Source: Chthoniobacteraceae bacterium (GTDB taxonomy: Bacteria > Verrucomicrobiota > Verrucomicrobiia > Chthoniobacterales > Chthoniobacteraceae). From it: DNA of 47,928 bases. The translations under genes were made by a program, and so were the position numbers. Within the stretch, counting starts at the first letter, position 1. Every line of letters starts with the position of its first letter. Where the stretch lies: positions 1 through 47,928 of the forward strand of contig CANFNA010000004.1 of the NCBI GenBank assembly GCA_947448395.1, written 5' to 3'. This document shows, piece after piece, positions 1 through 9,671 of this stretch. Under the pieces are notes generated by a model, which had not been told where the DNA came from, searched no databases, and saw only the letters and a program-made list of their open reading frames with translations.

Positions 1-338
1 CCATACAATCCCCCCGCCAACTGCCCCTCATACCACGCCTCAACCGAGTGCCCGTATCCCCGCGCGTGCAGCTCGCAGTAAGTGTCCAAAATTTCCCCAT
101 CAATCCACGTCTCATCCCGACTCGCACACCCCTCCATCACTTCCCGAAAAGCCGTATTAATCCGAATTTCGAATTTCCCCGCCTTCAAGGTCCGACGCAA
201 TCCATGCGGCCGGTAAAACTTTTCCAGAGGCAACACGCCGCGGGGGTCAGGAGAAAACCACTGAATCTCTCCATCTGGATCCGCCATCGGAAACACCCCT
301 TCTCGGTAAGCTCCCAGCAAAAATTCCCACGGAATCAT
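1..338 (-). CDS. aat: Leucyl/phenylalanyl-tRNA--protein transferase, 3' end truncated by window edge
   Basis: Reverse-strand translation MIPWEFLLGAYREGVFPMADPDGEIQWFSPDPRGVLPLEKFYRPHGLRRTLKAGKFEIRINTAFREVMEGCA...GYGHSVEAWYEGQLAGGLYG matches the Aat family (WFSPDPR..L, EAW.. motifs). Confidence 0.9.
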   Translation of the reverse strand, partial: MIPWEFLLGAYREGVFPMADPDGEIQWFSPDPRGVLPLEKFYRPHGLRRTLKAGKFEIRINTAFREVMEGCASRDETWIDGEILDTYCELHARGYGHSVEAWYEGQLAGGLY

Positions 339-472
339 CGCCACTCAACCTGCCCTCTTCAACTTGCTCTTAAAAGCCGGAACTCTCGCATCGCCCCCCC
401 ATTTGCCTCAAAAGCCTGACTTCTTTACTTTCGCAATTTTACTTCCCGCCCGCCTCCCTCTAAAAGACCTCG

Positions 473-664
473 ATGAAAGCTGTCCTTCGGACCCTCCTTG
501 TTGTCGCCGTACTAAGCGGATTCTGCGCCTGTGAATCAGAACTGCCAGATCGCAGCCCGTCCCTGCAACAGCGACTAAAAAAGGGCGTTCAGGGCGAAGG
601 CAGTCTTTTTATCCGCGAAAACGAATCGGGCACGTCCTCATTCCCCTCCTCCTCTGGCCGCTAA
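473..664 (+). CDS. Small putative lipoprotein (63 aa)
   Basis: N-terminal hydrophobic stretch with lipobox-like LSGFCAC; sits 6 nt upstream of the guaA ATG. Confidence 0.5.
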   Translation: MKAVLRTLLVVAVLSGFCACESELPDRSPSLQQRLKKGVQGEGSLFIRENESGTSSFPSSSGR

Positions 665-670
665 TCTATC

Positions 671-2254
671 ATGACCAAATCAGCCACCCATAGCCGTCTC
701 CTGATCCTCGATTTCGGATCACAGTACACCCAAGTGATCGCACGGCGTATCCGCGAATGTGAGGTTTATTCCCAGATCATCCCTTTCAACACCCCTGCCA
801 AGGAGATCAAAAAGATAGCTCCAAAAGGCATCATCCTGTCTGGAGGACCGGCTAGCGTTTACGGCAAAGACGCCCCACAACCAGACCCTGCCATTTTCAA
901 ACTCGGCATCCCAATTCTCGGAATCTGCTACGGCATGCAGTTGATGGGGCATCACCTCGGCGGAAAGGTCGAACACTCCGAACGCCGCGAGTACGGAATG
1001 GGCAAATTACAGATTACGACGACCTGCCCACTTTTGAAGGGTTTGGGGAAATCCATCGATATCTGGAACTCCCATGGCGACAAAGTCACCAAACTCCCAA
1101 AAGGCTTCCGCACCATCGCGAAAACCCACAATAGCCCGTACGCGGTCATCGAGGATCCATCCCGTCACTTCTACGGTCTCCAGTTTCACCCTGAGGTCGT
1201 CCACACGCCCCGAGGCCGCGATATTATCCAGAATTTCGTCTTCCGAGTGTGCGGGTTCGAGCGGGACTGGACCATGGGCTCCTTCATCGAAGAAGTTTGT
1301 GAAAAAATCCGCAAACAAGTCGGGAAAGATCATGTCGTCCTCGGTCTCAGCGGCGGCGTTGACTCGAGTGTTGCCGCCGCGCTCATCCACCGCGCGATCG
1401 GCGACCAACTCACCTGCGTGTTTGTAAACAACGGGTTGCTGCGCGCCAATGAGGCGGAAGCCGTGCAGAAACTCTTCGGAGACAACTTCAAGATGCGCTT
1501 GAAAACCGCCAACGCATCCGCTCGCTTCCTCACAAAACTCAAAGGAGTCACCGACCCCGAGCGCAAGCGCCGCATCATCGGCGGAGAATTCATCAAGGTA
1601 TTCGAAGACGCTGTCGTTGAACTCACCAAGAAAAAGAGCCGCTCAGCCCAAGCCCCTAAGTTCAAATTCCTCGCTCAAGGAACTCTGTATCCAGACGTCA
1701 TCGAAAGCGTCGCCATCGCAGGCAATCCCGCCGCATTGATTAAGAGCCATCACAACGTGGGCGGCCTCCCGAAAAATATGAAATTCGAGCTCGTCGAACC
1801 CTTGCGCGAGCTCTTCAAGGACGAAGTCCGCGAAGTCGGGACGCAGCTTGGACTCCCAAAAGAAGTCGTCCATCGGCAACCTTTCCCGGGCCCAGGACTT
1901 GCCGTCCGAATTTTAGGCGACATTACCAAAGAGCGCCTGCAGATCCTTCGTGAAGCAGATGCGATCGTTGTTGCAGAAATGAAGGCGAGCAACTGGTACT
2001 ACAAGGTCTGGCAGAGCTTCGCCGTCCTCCTCCCGGTCCGCTCCGTGGGAGTTATGGGAGACGAGAGAACCTACGAAAATACGATCGCTCTGCGCATCGT
2101 TGAAAGTCAGGACGGCATGACCGCCGACTGGGTTCGCGTGCCCTACGACATTCTCGCCAAGATCTCGACGAGGATCATCAACGAGGTCAAAGGCGTGAAC
2201 CGCGTTGTGTACGACATTTCCTCCAAGCCACCCGCAACCATCGAGTGGGAGTAG
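671..2254 (+). CDS. guaA: GMP synthase (glutamine-hydrolysing)
   Basis: GATase motif GICYGMQ, ATP-PPase P-loop [10 protein letters not shown]-terminal [17 protein letters not shown]. Confidence 0.98.
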   Translation: MTKSATHSRLLILDFGSQYTQVIARRIRECEVYSQIIPFNTPAKEIKKIAPKGIILSGGPASVYGKDAPQPDPAIFKLGIPILGICYGMQLMGHHLGGKVEHSERREYGMGKLQITTTCPLLKGLGKSIDIWNSHGDKVTKLPKGFRTIAKTHNSPYAVIEDPSRHFYGLQFHPEVVHTPRGRDIIQNFVFRVCGFERDWTMGSFIEEVCEKIRKQVGKDHVVLGLSGGVDSSVAAALIHRAIGDQLTCVFVNNGLLRANEAEAVQKLFGDNFKMRLKTANASARFLTKLKGVTDPERKRRIIGGEFIKVFEDAVVELTKKKSRSAQAPKFKFLAQGTLYPDVIESVAIAGNPAALIKSHHNVGGLPKNMKFELVEPLRELFKDEVREVGTQLGLPKEVVHRQPFPGPGLAVRILGDITKERLQILREADAIVVAEMKASNWYYKVWQSFAVLLPVRSVGVMGDERTYENTIALRIVESQDGMTADWVRVPYDILAKISTRIINEVKGVNRVVYDISSKPPATIEWE

Positions 2255-2299
2255 ACGAACTTTCGAGTCACGCCATCTCCCCCAGTCGGTGAGAAGCGC

Positions 2300-3037
2300 A
2301 TGAGCCAAAACGAGTCCGCCGCCCATCTCGAACTCAAGCGTCTTTGCCTTCTCTGGGCCCGCTCTCAGGGTTATCGCATCGCCGCAACAGAGGTTTCGCT
2401 TCCTCAATACCGTTTCCGCTTGGACGTCGCGGCATATCGCCCTGGACGCGAATCTTTCCATGCCCCCGAACGAAAGAATGGAACCGCATCACGGGCGTCT
2501 CTGGGATATTCTGCGGCCTTTGAATGCAAAGCGTCTCGGCTCGATTATCGAAGAGACGCCGCGTCTCGGTCCGTGCTGGAGGAAAAAATCCAGAAACTCC
2601 ACCACCGCCGTCTCGAATTGGAGCGACTGCTCAACCTGTACTACCCCTCCATCCTCAACGGTGACTCCCTGTTTCAGGAATACCAAACCGTGGACTACAC
2701 GCGCCCCGGCCACAGCGAATATGGCGAAACGCTGAAAGAAATTGGCCAGCTCAATGGCCAACTAATCGCCAATACCAAGTTCGATAAACTGATCCGTTGG
2801 GGGGCAGCCAACCTCTTCTACGTAGTCGCAGAACCTGATGCCGTTCAACCTCACGAACTGCCTCCAGGCTGGGGGTTGCTGCTGAGGAAACAGGACCAGT
2901 TGGAGGTCATCACCAAACCGATTTTTCAAACCATCGCCGAATCTGAACGTCTTTCGTTGCTGCACCGCATCGCAATCACCGCAACACGTTCAGCATCAAA
3001 AAACTTAATTTCAAAAACCCCTCCCCCTCCCCGCTAA
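2300..3037 (+). CDS. Hypothetical protein with PD-(D/E)XK nuclease-like signature
   Basis: ORF of 245 aa; RFRLDVAAY ... AAFECKASRLDY resembles D...ExK of the restriction-endonuclease-like fold. Confidence 0.6.
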   Translation: MSQNESAAHLELKRLCLLWARSQGYRIAATEVSLPQYRFRLDVAAYRPGRESFHAPERKNGTASRASLGYSAAFECKASRLDYRRDAASRSVLEEKIQKLHHRRLELERLLNLYYPSILNGDSLFQEYQTVDYTRPGHSEYGETLKEIGQLNGQLIANTKFDKLIRWGAANLFYVVAEPDAVQPHELPPGWGLLLRKQDQLEVITKPIFQTIAESERLSLLHRIAITATRSASKNLISKTPPPPR

Positions 3038-3188
3038 ATTCAGAGGATTGACCAATCGCACTCTCCGCTCTCCATTATCAACAAGCCGTCTCCGCAACAC
3101 CTGCTTCCAAAAGGATTTCTATCTCCTACATTCACAGCAATGCGGCTCGATCACCGTCGTTGATTTTGAACGAAGACCAAAATTTGCC

Positions 3189-3977
3189 ATGCATTTAGAC
3201 CTCGAACAGCAGCGCCGCATATGCGCGTTGAAAGTTTTGGAACTTTACCACAAAGCGCATGCGGGCCACATCGGCTCCTCATTGAGTTGCTTAGAAATTC
3301 TCGTCGATCTGTGCTTTCGGCGCATGTCGCAGGATGACCAGCTCATCCTTTCCAAGGGACACGCAGCAGCCGCTCTTTACACCACCCTCTCCCTCTCAGG
3401 GCGGATGCCCGAAGCCTCTTTGGATAGCTTTTACACCGAAGGCACATTGCTAGCCGCTCATCCACCTTGCGGTTCATCGATCCCCGCGATTCCGTTCGGC
3501 ACCGGTAGCCTCGGCCACGGCTTAGGCCTCGCCGCAGGACTCGCTTTCTCTCAAAAATTTACCTCCCGCTCTTTTCAGGTCTACGCAGTTCTGTCCGACG
3601 GAGACTGTAATGAGGGTTCTACTTGGGAAGCCGCCCTCTTCGCTGCCCAACATCAACTCCGAAACCTGACGGTCATCGTGGACCGAAACGAAATTCAAGG
3701 CTTCGGCAGATCCGAGGAAGTTTTAAACCTCGAACCTTTGACTGAAAAATGGCGCTCCTTCGGCTTCGAAGTCGTCGAAGCCGAATGCGGCAACAATCTT
3801 CAGCATCTCGATGCTGCTCATTCAAAAATAGAGCACCGAAATCGCCCGGGTTGCATTTTGGCAAAAACAATCAAGGGGCACGGCGTCTCCTTCATGGAAG
3901 ATCGCATGGAATGGCATTACCTTCCCATGAGCGAGGAACAGTATTCCTTGGCTGTCTCTGAAACGGTCTCCCGCTAA
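3189..3977 (+). CDS. Transketolase N-terminal (ThDP-binding) subunit
   Basis: HAGHIGSSLSCLEIL, ILSKGHAAAALY, GTGSLGHGLGLAAGLA, SDGDCNEGSTWEA, VDRNEIQGFG; ATG at 3189 preferred over the extended ORF start at 3048. Confidence 0.92.
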   Translation: MHLDLEQQRRICALKVLELYHKAHAGHIGSSLSCLEILVDLCFRRMSQDDQLILSKGHAAAALYTTLSLSGRMPEASLDSFYTEGTLLAAHPPCGSSIPAIPFGTGSLGHGLGLAAGLAFSQKFTSRSFQVYAVLSDGDCNEGSTWEAALFAAQHQLRNLTVIVDRNEIQGFGRSEEVLNLEPLTEKWRSFGFEVVEAECGNNLQHLDAAHSKIEHRNRPGCILAKTIKGHGVSFMEDRMEWHYLPMSEEQYSLAVSETVSR

Positions 3978-3992
3978 TTCAATTCCCTCCCC

Positions 3993-4913
3993 ATGCGACG
4001 CGAATTTTCCACTTGGGCCACTCGATGGGCGCAAAACGATCCAAAATTTCTATTCTTAACAGGAGACCTTGGATTCATGGCTCTGGAGGAACTCCAAATT
4101 CAGATGGGACCGCGTTTTATCAATGCAGGCGTAAGTGAGCAAAACATGGTGGCACTCGCCGCCGCCCTTGCCAAAGAGGGACTTCACCCCCTGTGTTACA
4201 GCATCGCCCCCTTCATCGTGTTCCGACCCTACGAACAGATCCGACTCGATGTAGCACTCCACTCGCTTCCGGTCCGATTTGTAGGCAATGGGGGTGGGTA
4301 CGGATACGGCATTATGGGAGCCAGTCACCACGCCCTCCAAGATCTCGCGGTACTCTCTTGTCTACCCAACTTTGAGTGCGTAGTTCCTCTCTGTAATGAA
4401 GACGTCGCGGCTGCCGCGGACTACATGATGCAGAGCCAAATAAAAGCCTCCTATCTGCGCCTTGGCGCCGGAAATTGGCCCGCAACTTTTGGCGCACTGC
4501 CAACATTCGCCGAAATACGCGCTCTCCAAAAAACATCCCAATCAAAACTCACAATCGCAGGAATCGGCCCCGTTCTATTAAACGTTTTGCCGCTCCTTTC
4601 AAATGCGCCTGTCGACTGCTTCGCAGTGTCTGTCCTTCCAATTACTGAACTCCCAGAGTCTTTCGTAGAAAGCGTCGCATCCAGTGGGAACCTCTGGGTG
4701 CTCGAGGAACACACCTCGCGCGGTGGACTGGCTGAGGCCCTCTGCGTGCAACTCACACTCCGCGGCGTTTCTTTCAGACTCCATCATGCGCACGCCTGCG
4801 GTTATCCTAACGGCCTGTATGGAAGCCAGAAGTACCATCAAAAACTCAGTCACCTCGACCCCGTCTCGATCGAGTCCACTCTGGCTTCATTCCTGAATCC
4901 ACCTTCGCCATGA
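3993..4913 (+). CDS. Transketolase C-terminal subunit (pyrimidine-binding plus C-terminal domains)
   Basis: TGDLGFMALEELQ...FINAGVSEQNMVALAAALAKEG motif of split transketolases. Confidence 0.92.
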   Translation: MRREFSTWATRWAQNDPKFLFLTGDLGFMALEELQIQMGPRFINAGVSEQNMVALAAALAKEGLHPLCYSIAPFIVFRPYEQIRLDVALHSLPVRFVGNGGGYGYGIMGASHHALQDLAVLSCLPNFECVVPLCNEDVAAAADYMMQSQIKASYLRLGAGNWPATFGALPTFAEIRALQKTSQSKLTIAGIGPVLLNVLPLLSNAPVDCFAVSVLPITELPESFVESVASSGNLWVLEEHTSRGGLAEALCVQLTLRGVSFRLHHAHACGYPNGLYGSQKYHQKLSHLDPVSIESTLASFLNPPSP

Positions 4914-6958
4914 CCCCAACCACTCCCCCCTCTCCCGAGACCCTCTGGGATGATCTTTGGCTACCCGAAGACCGCGAAGAGGCTCTCAAATTGCAAGGCC
5001 CCATCTGGGTCGTGGGCGCCTCAGGATTCATCGGCGCTAAGCTATTCTCCTCCTTGCTCAAAGTTCGCAGCGATGTTTTCGCATTATCCAGCAATATGGA
5101 GGGGAGTTGGCGCGGCCTGCACTTACCCGACGCCAACAAACTCTACCTCGACATCACGAAGCCAGAGGAAGTCGCGCGTTTCGTCAAAACTCATCGCCCG
5201 CAAACGATTTTCAACCTTGCCGCATACGGTGCTTACGAACGCCAAAGCCAACCCCTGCGGATCCACCATGTTAATTATCTCGGCACTCTCCACCTTCTCC
5301 TCGCTCTTCAAGAATCGGGTTGCGCCGCTTTTGTACAAGCCGGCAGCTCCTCCGAGTATGGATTGAATTGCTCGAGTCCAAACGAAGACGCCAAGCTCGA
5401 ACCCAATAGCGATTATGCCGTTTCCAAAGCTGCCGCAGGCCATCTGCTCTGGTTCTATGGCCACCTGCGCGGAGTTCCCTGCGCCCATCTCCGCCTCTAC
5501 TCCATCTACGGGCCATGGGAAGAACGCGACCGCCTGATTCCCCGCCTCATCTCCAGCGGATTAAACGGACACTACCCCCCTCTTGTTCGCCCCGAGATCT
5601 CACGAGATTTTCTGTTCGTAGACGATTGCACACGCGCTTTCGTCAAAGCCGCCCTCATCGGTTGCACATCCTCCCCTGGGGAGAACTTCAACATTGCGTC
5701 TGGGCGCGAAACAACCATCCGCGAAATTGCCACTTTGGTCGGACAAATCTCGGGAATCCCACATGCTCCAGAGTTCGGCGCGATGCCGAACCGTCGTTGG
5801 GACCTAACCCGCTGGTTCGGAGATCCCTCAAAAGCGATCGCCGAACTTGGATGGACCCCGCGCATTTCACTCGAAGAGGGCCTTAAACGAACTCAAACGT
5901 GGGAAAAACATGTCGGTTCTCTTCTCAAATTCGCGCCCCCACCCAAAAGCTCAGAGAAACTCTCTGCAATCATTGCGTGCTATCGTGACCATCAGGCGAT
6001 CCCGATCATGCACGAACGTCTTTCGAAGACTTTCCAGTCACTCGAAGTGGAGTACGAAATCATCTTCGTCAACGACGGGAGTCCCGCGGATGATGAAGCC
6101 CAAATCCGCGCTTTGTGCGAAGTTGATCCCCATGTGATCGGTATCTGCCATTCCAGAAACTTTGGCTCCCAAAGCGCCTTTTTAAGCGGCATGCAAGTTG
6201 CCACTGGCGATGCGATTATTTTGCTGGATGGCGACCTTCAAGATCCCCCGGAAATCATTCCCTCCTTTTTCGAAAAGTGGAAAGAAGGGTTCGATGTCGT
6301 CTACGGAGATCGGGTACAGCGGGAAGCCGCATGGCACATGCAGCTTTTGTACAAGGTGTTCTATCGCTTGTTCCGCTACCTCTCGAGCATTCCGATTCCA
6401 GTCGACGCAGGCGATTTCTCACTGATTGATCGAAAAGTCATCAATCACCTCCTCAGCCTGCCTGAACGGGATATTTTTCTGCGCGGACTTCGGGCTTGGG
6501 TTGGGTTCCGCCAATCAGGAGTCCCCTACAAGCGCCCAGAACGGATGTTTGGAAGAACCACCAACAGCCTTTTGAAAAACATTTGGTGGGCAAAAAAAGC
6601 CATCTTCTCCTTCAGCACAAAACCCCTCCACTACATTCAGGGCATCGGACTCATCGTTTTCCTCTTCAGCCTCGCCCTCGCTCTCTTTTACACCGCGTTC
6701 CACTTCCTTTACCCAGATCCAAACACCCGTGGTGTGACAACCATCGTCGTCCTCACACTCGGACTTGGTGGTCTCCAAATCTTTTCCCTCAGCATCCTCG
6801 GCGATTACATCAGTAAAATTTTGGAAGAGTCAAAACACCGTCCGCTTTACATTCGCTCTCGGATCCTTCGCGGCTCTGAATGCATTCAAAAAGCCGATGA
6901 GATCGAAACGTTCGTCAATGAACGTCGCCCCCAGTCCAATCGCCCAAAGAGTTCATAA
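4910..6958 (+). CDS. Bifunctional fusion: NAD-dependent sugar-nucleotide epimerase/dehydratase (N-term) and GtrB/ArnC-like family 2 glycosyltransferase with C-terminal TM helices
   Basis: N-term GASGFIG Rossmann motif and YAVSK (YxxxK); C-term IIACYRD..IIFVNDGSPADD, LLDGDLQDPPE, two TM helices; overlaps the upstream stop by 4 nt (ATGA). Confidence 0.92.
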   Translation: MTPTTPPSPETLWDDLWLPEDREEALKLQGPIWVVGASGFIGAKLFSSLLKVRSDVFALSSNMEGSWRGLHLPDANKLYLDITKPEEVARFVKTHRPQTIFNLAAYGAYERQSQPLRIHHVNYLGTLHLLLALQESGCAAFVQAGSSSEYGLNCSSPNEDAKLEPNSDYAVSKAAAGHLLWFYGHLRGVPCAHLRLYSIYGPWEERDRLIPRLISSGLNGHYPPLVRPEISRDFLFVDDCTRAFVKAALIGCTSSPGENFNIASGRETTIREIATLVGQISGIPHAPEFGAMPNRRWDLTRWFGDPSKAIAELGWTPRISLEEGLKRTQTWEKHVGSLLKFAPPPKSSEKLSAIIACYRDHQAIPIMHERLSKTFQSLEVEYEIIFVNDGSPADDEAQIRALCEVDPHVIGICHSRNFGSQSAFLSGMQVATGDAIILLDGDLQDPPEIIPSFFEKWKEGFDVVYGDRVQREAAWHMQLLYKVFYRLFRYLSSIPIPVDAGDFSLIDRKVINHLLSLPERDIFLRGLRAWVGFRQSGVPYKRPERMFGRTTNSLLKNIWWAKKAIFSFSTKPLHYIQGIGLIVFLFSLALALFYTAFHFLYPDPNTRGVTTIVVLTLGLGGLQIFSLSILGDYISKILEESKHRPLYIRSRILRGSECIQKADEIETFVNERRPQSNRPKSS

Positions 6959-7126
6959 CGATCTTCCCGTCTTCCTTTCATCTGCCCTCCTTCTGGGTCA
7001 ACCTCCCGCCACCTGAAAGAGTGGCTTCCATAGATGCAACTAAACCCTTAAACGGCCTCTCAAGCGGGGGAGCACAACGCCATTGACCTCGACAAAATTC
7101 ACCCCCCAGTTTACTCTATACTAGTT

Positions 7127-8152
7127 ATGTCTGAACGAGACAGGCCCAAATACAGTGCGAAGCTCTACGAATTTCCTCCTGAATTTGTAAATGAAATTTC
7201 CGTTCTGAGGAGTTCTGTAACCTACGTCCATATTTTTTTCATATGGCTTTGCATAGCCGCCTTATCCATCGGAGGGGCGGTTCTTTATAGAACCTCATAT
7301 TTTTGGATAGCCTATCCTTTGCTAGGCCTTCTGATAGCATCGCGCCAGGGAGCCTTGCTACAGATAGTCCACGAAGGGTCACACCGCCTCATTTCGAATC
7401 ATAGAGCAGCTAATGATTTCGTCGGCAACTGGCTTGCCGCCCTCCCCGTTGGCCTAACCTTGGAGGGCTATACCCGTGGCCACATGCGTCATCATGCAGG
7501 CACAAACACCCCCGACGATCTCGAAACCGATTTGGAAAAATACTCAGTGACCGACCTCAAAAACCCTGAATTATACAAGCTGTTTTTGATGGACCTTCTT
7601 GGAATCACCGCATTAAAAAGTTTTTTTGGCCATAATTACAAGTCTCTCCAAAGTAAATTACCTAAAACAAAAGAGGACGCCTCCTCTCAAGAGCGCTTCA
7701 AAATCTTCCGCTTAGGAGCGTCCCAACTCCTAGTCCTCAGTATCATTTTTCAATTTAATTTAGCCCTCTATTTACTCCTGTGGGCCATCCCTCTCATTAG
7801 CTTCAATATGCTCTTACTCAGAGTCCGGGGAATCACCGAGCATGGAGCGCCTAAGCAGTTTGAAATTAACATCGAAACTGCAGATCAAGGCAATTTCTAC
7901 ACCCGCTCCGTCGTCATCACTAACCCAACCTGGACACAGCGCGCCATAAACTTAGCCGAAACGATTCTGATTGGCTCTCTCTCGGCCAATTTCCATCACG
8001 AGCATCACTTACTCCCAAAAGTCCCTTTCTATAACCTTAAAAAAGTCCACATGCACGCCAACGAAAAGATTTACCGAAACAACAAGTACGTTTACGTGCA
8101 AAGCTACTTCTCGACACTCTTCCAAAAGAAACGCGAAGATGCCTCAACCTGA
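7127..8152 (+). CDS. Membrane fatty acid desaturase-like protein
   Basis: Histidine boxes HEGSH, HMRHHAGT, HHEHHLLP plus several TM segments. Confidence 0.88.
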   Translation: MSERDRPKYSAKLYEFPPEFVNEISVLRSSVTYVHIFFIWLCIAALSIGGAVLYRTSYFWIAYPLLGLLIASRQGALLQIVHEGSHRLISNHRAANDFVGNWLAALPVGLTLEGYTRGHMRHHAGTNTPDDLETDLEKYSVTDLKNPELYKLFLMDLLGITALKSFFGHNYKSLQSKLPKTKEDASSQERFKIFRLGASQLLVLSIIFQFNLALYLLLWAIPLISFNMLLLRVRGITEHGAPKQFEINIETADQGNFYTRSVVITNPTWTQRAINLAETILIGSLSANFHHEHHLLPKVPFYNLKKVHMHANEKIYRNNKYVYVQSYFSTLFQKKREDAST

Positions 8153-8912
8153 AGCACCGGAAATTGTCCTTATCACTGGGACGACGTCAGGAGTTGGTCG
8201 CGCACTCCTGCACCTTTACGCCCAGCTCAACCACACGGTCATCGCAGTCAACCGAAGAGACTCTCAAGACGTAACCCTTCCGGGGGTTTTGTATTTCAAA
8301 TGCGATATCACTTCGCTATCCGAAGTGCAGGCGCTCATCCAAAACCTCTCCGCCAAACACCTGCTTCCTACCATCTGGATTCTGAACGCCGGGATTAATG
8401 AGGTCGATAATGCGGCCGGGATCAAAATCGATGTTTTTCGTAAAGTGTTCGACATCAACCTTTACGGAGTTTTAAATTTTATCCAAGCCTTCCAAAGCCT
8501 TTCGCTGAAGAAGGCTGCTGTGCTGGCGATATCGTCCTCGTCCACCATAGTTCCAAATTCAAACCATCTGGGTTATTACGTTAGCAAAATCAGTCTGAAT
8601 GGGGTTTTTAAACTCCTCAATCGAGCGGATCCTGACAATCACTACAAGCTGGTGCTATTAGGACCGACTTTGACTAACCTGAATCGATCCGCGCCTGAGA
8701 TGAAAGGGATTCAAAAAGCCATTTTTTATTCGCTCTCTCTAGAAGCAGAAGAGGTAGCCTTAAAAATTAGGCGATTCGCGAAGACATCTGAATTGATCTT
8801 ACATCCATCCTGGCGGGCGCGGATATTTTATAATCTCCTATCCTTTACGCTGAAAATCTTCCCTGGAATGTACTACAAACCTTACCAAAAAACAGGGGGC
8901 GAAAGAATATGA
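8139..8912 (+). CDS. Short-chain dehydrogenase/reductase
   Basis: TGTTSGVGRAL (TGxxxGxG), LNAGIN (NAG), SSSSTIVPNSNHLGYYVSK (S...YxxxK); start chosen at MPQPEAPEIVLITG inside the longer ORF. Confidence 0.9.
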   Translation: MPQPEAPEIVLITGTTSGVGRALLHLYAQLNHTVIAVNRRDSQDVTLPGVLYFKCDITSLSEVQALIQNLSAKHLLPTIWILNAGINEVDNAAGIKIDVFRKVFDINLYGVLNFIQAFQSLSLKKAAVLAISSSSTIVPNSNHLGYYVSKISLNGVFKLLNRADPDNHYKLVLLGPTLTNLNRSAPEMKGIQKAIFYSLSLEAEEVALKIRRFAKTSELILHPSWRARIFYNLLSFTLKIFPGMYYKPYQKTGGERI

Positions 8913-9607
8913 GCGAGAATCATATCTCGCGTTTCGACAATGTCTCCAAAGAATATTTGGCAGACCTAGACAACAACCTTCGCCTGACCGGCGGCGACAG
9001 CCAGTTTTTTTATAAGTCCAAGCTTGAGCACATCCTCAACGTCATAAGGCAAAAGCCAAGGTGTGTACTGGATTTTGGGTGTGCCACGGGCGAGTTCACA
9101 AGAATGCTGACCACGATTTTTCCAGACGCCCAGATCACTGGTTATGATCCCGCTACCGAGTGTATCAAGGTCGCAAATCAAAATTCATCCTCGGACAACG
9201 TCAAGTTTATCGATACTTTACAAAATCTTCCCTATCGCCCCGATTTCATTGTCGCCACTGGTGTTTTTCATCACATCCCTCCGCAGGATAAACAACGGGC
9301 GGTGAGAGATCTTTTCGAAGCGATGGCAGACTTTGGGACGATCATAGTTTTTGAACACAACCCTTTCAGCCCTCTAACCCAATTGATCGTATCCATGGCC
9401 GCGGTGGACAAGGGAGCAACGCTGATCAAGTGCTCTAGTATGCGAGACATGTTAAAGGCCGCAGGCTTCGAAAACATCAGACATAAATACATCAGCTTTT
9501 TCCCTCCCTTCCTAAAAGCGCTGCTGCCGATCGAAAGAGTTCTCGAGCGTTGTCCGGCCGGTGCCCAATACCTCGCCGTTGCCGAAAAACCGGGCACATC
9601 CCAATAG
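8909..9607 (+). CDS. Class I SAM-dependent methyltransferase
   Basis: VLDFGCATGEFTRML motif I; ATGA overlap with upstream SDR. Confidence 0.88.
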   Translation: MSENHISRFDNVSKEYLADLDNNLRLTGGDSQFFYKSKLEHILNVIRQKPRCVLDFGCATGEFTRMLTTIFPDAQITGYDPATECIKVANQNSSSDNVKFIDTLQNLPYRPDFIVATGVFHHIPPQDKQRAVRDLFEAMADFGTIIVFEHNPFSPLTQLIVSMAAVDKGATLIKCSSMRDMLKAAGFENIRHKYISFFPPFLKALLPIERVLERCPAGAQYLAVAEKPGTSQ

Positions 9608-9671
9608 TATAGAAGGAAAAAATCGGGGGCGAAAAACAAAGCCTTCGTCCAGCGCTTATCTGCCCAAGAGG

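Noticed and set aside
48-419. 123-aa + strand ORF at the window start
   Set aside because: Antisense to the recognisable aat coding sequence
1007-2461. Several minus-strand ORFs over guaA (1007-1408, 1330-1665, 1913-2461)
   Set aside because: All lie antisense to guaA, no family motifs
3048-3188. N-terminal extension of the transketolase N-subunit
   Set aside because: Sequence MTNRTLRSPLSTSRLRNTCFQ... has no family similarity; ATG at 3189 gives the canonical N-terminus
7083-7127. Promoter TTGACC...TATACT before the desaturase
   Set aside because: Spacing (28 nt between elements) is far too long and no better -35 lies 16-18 nt upstream of TATACT
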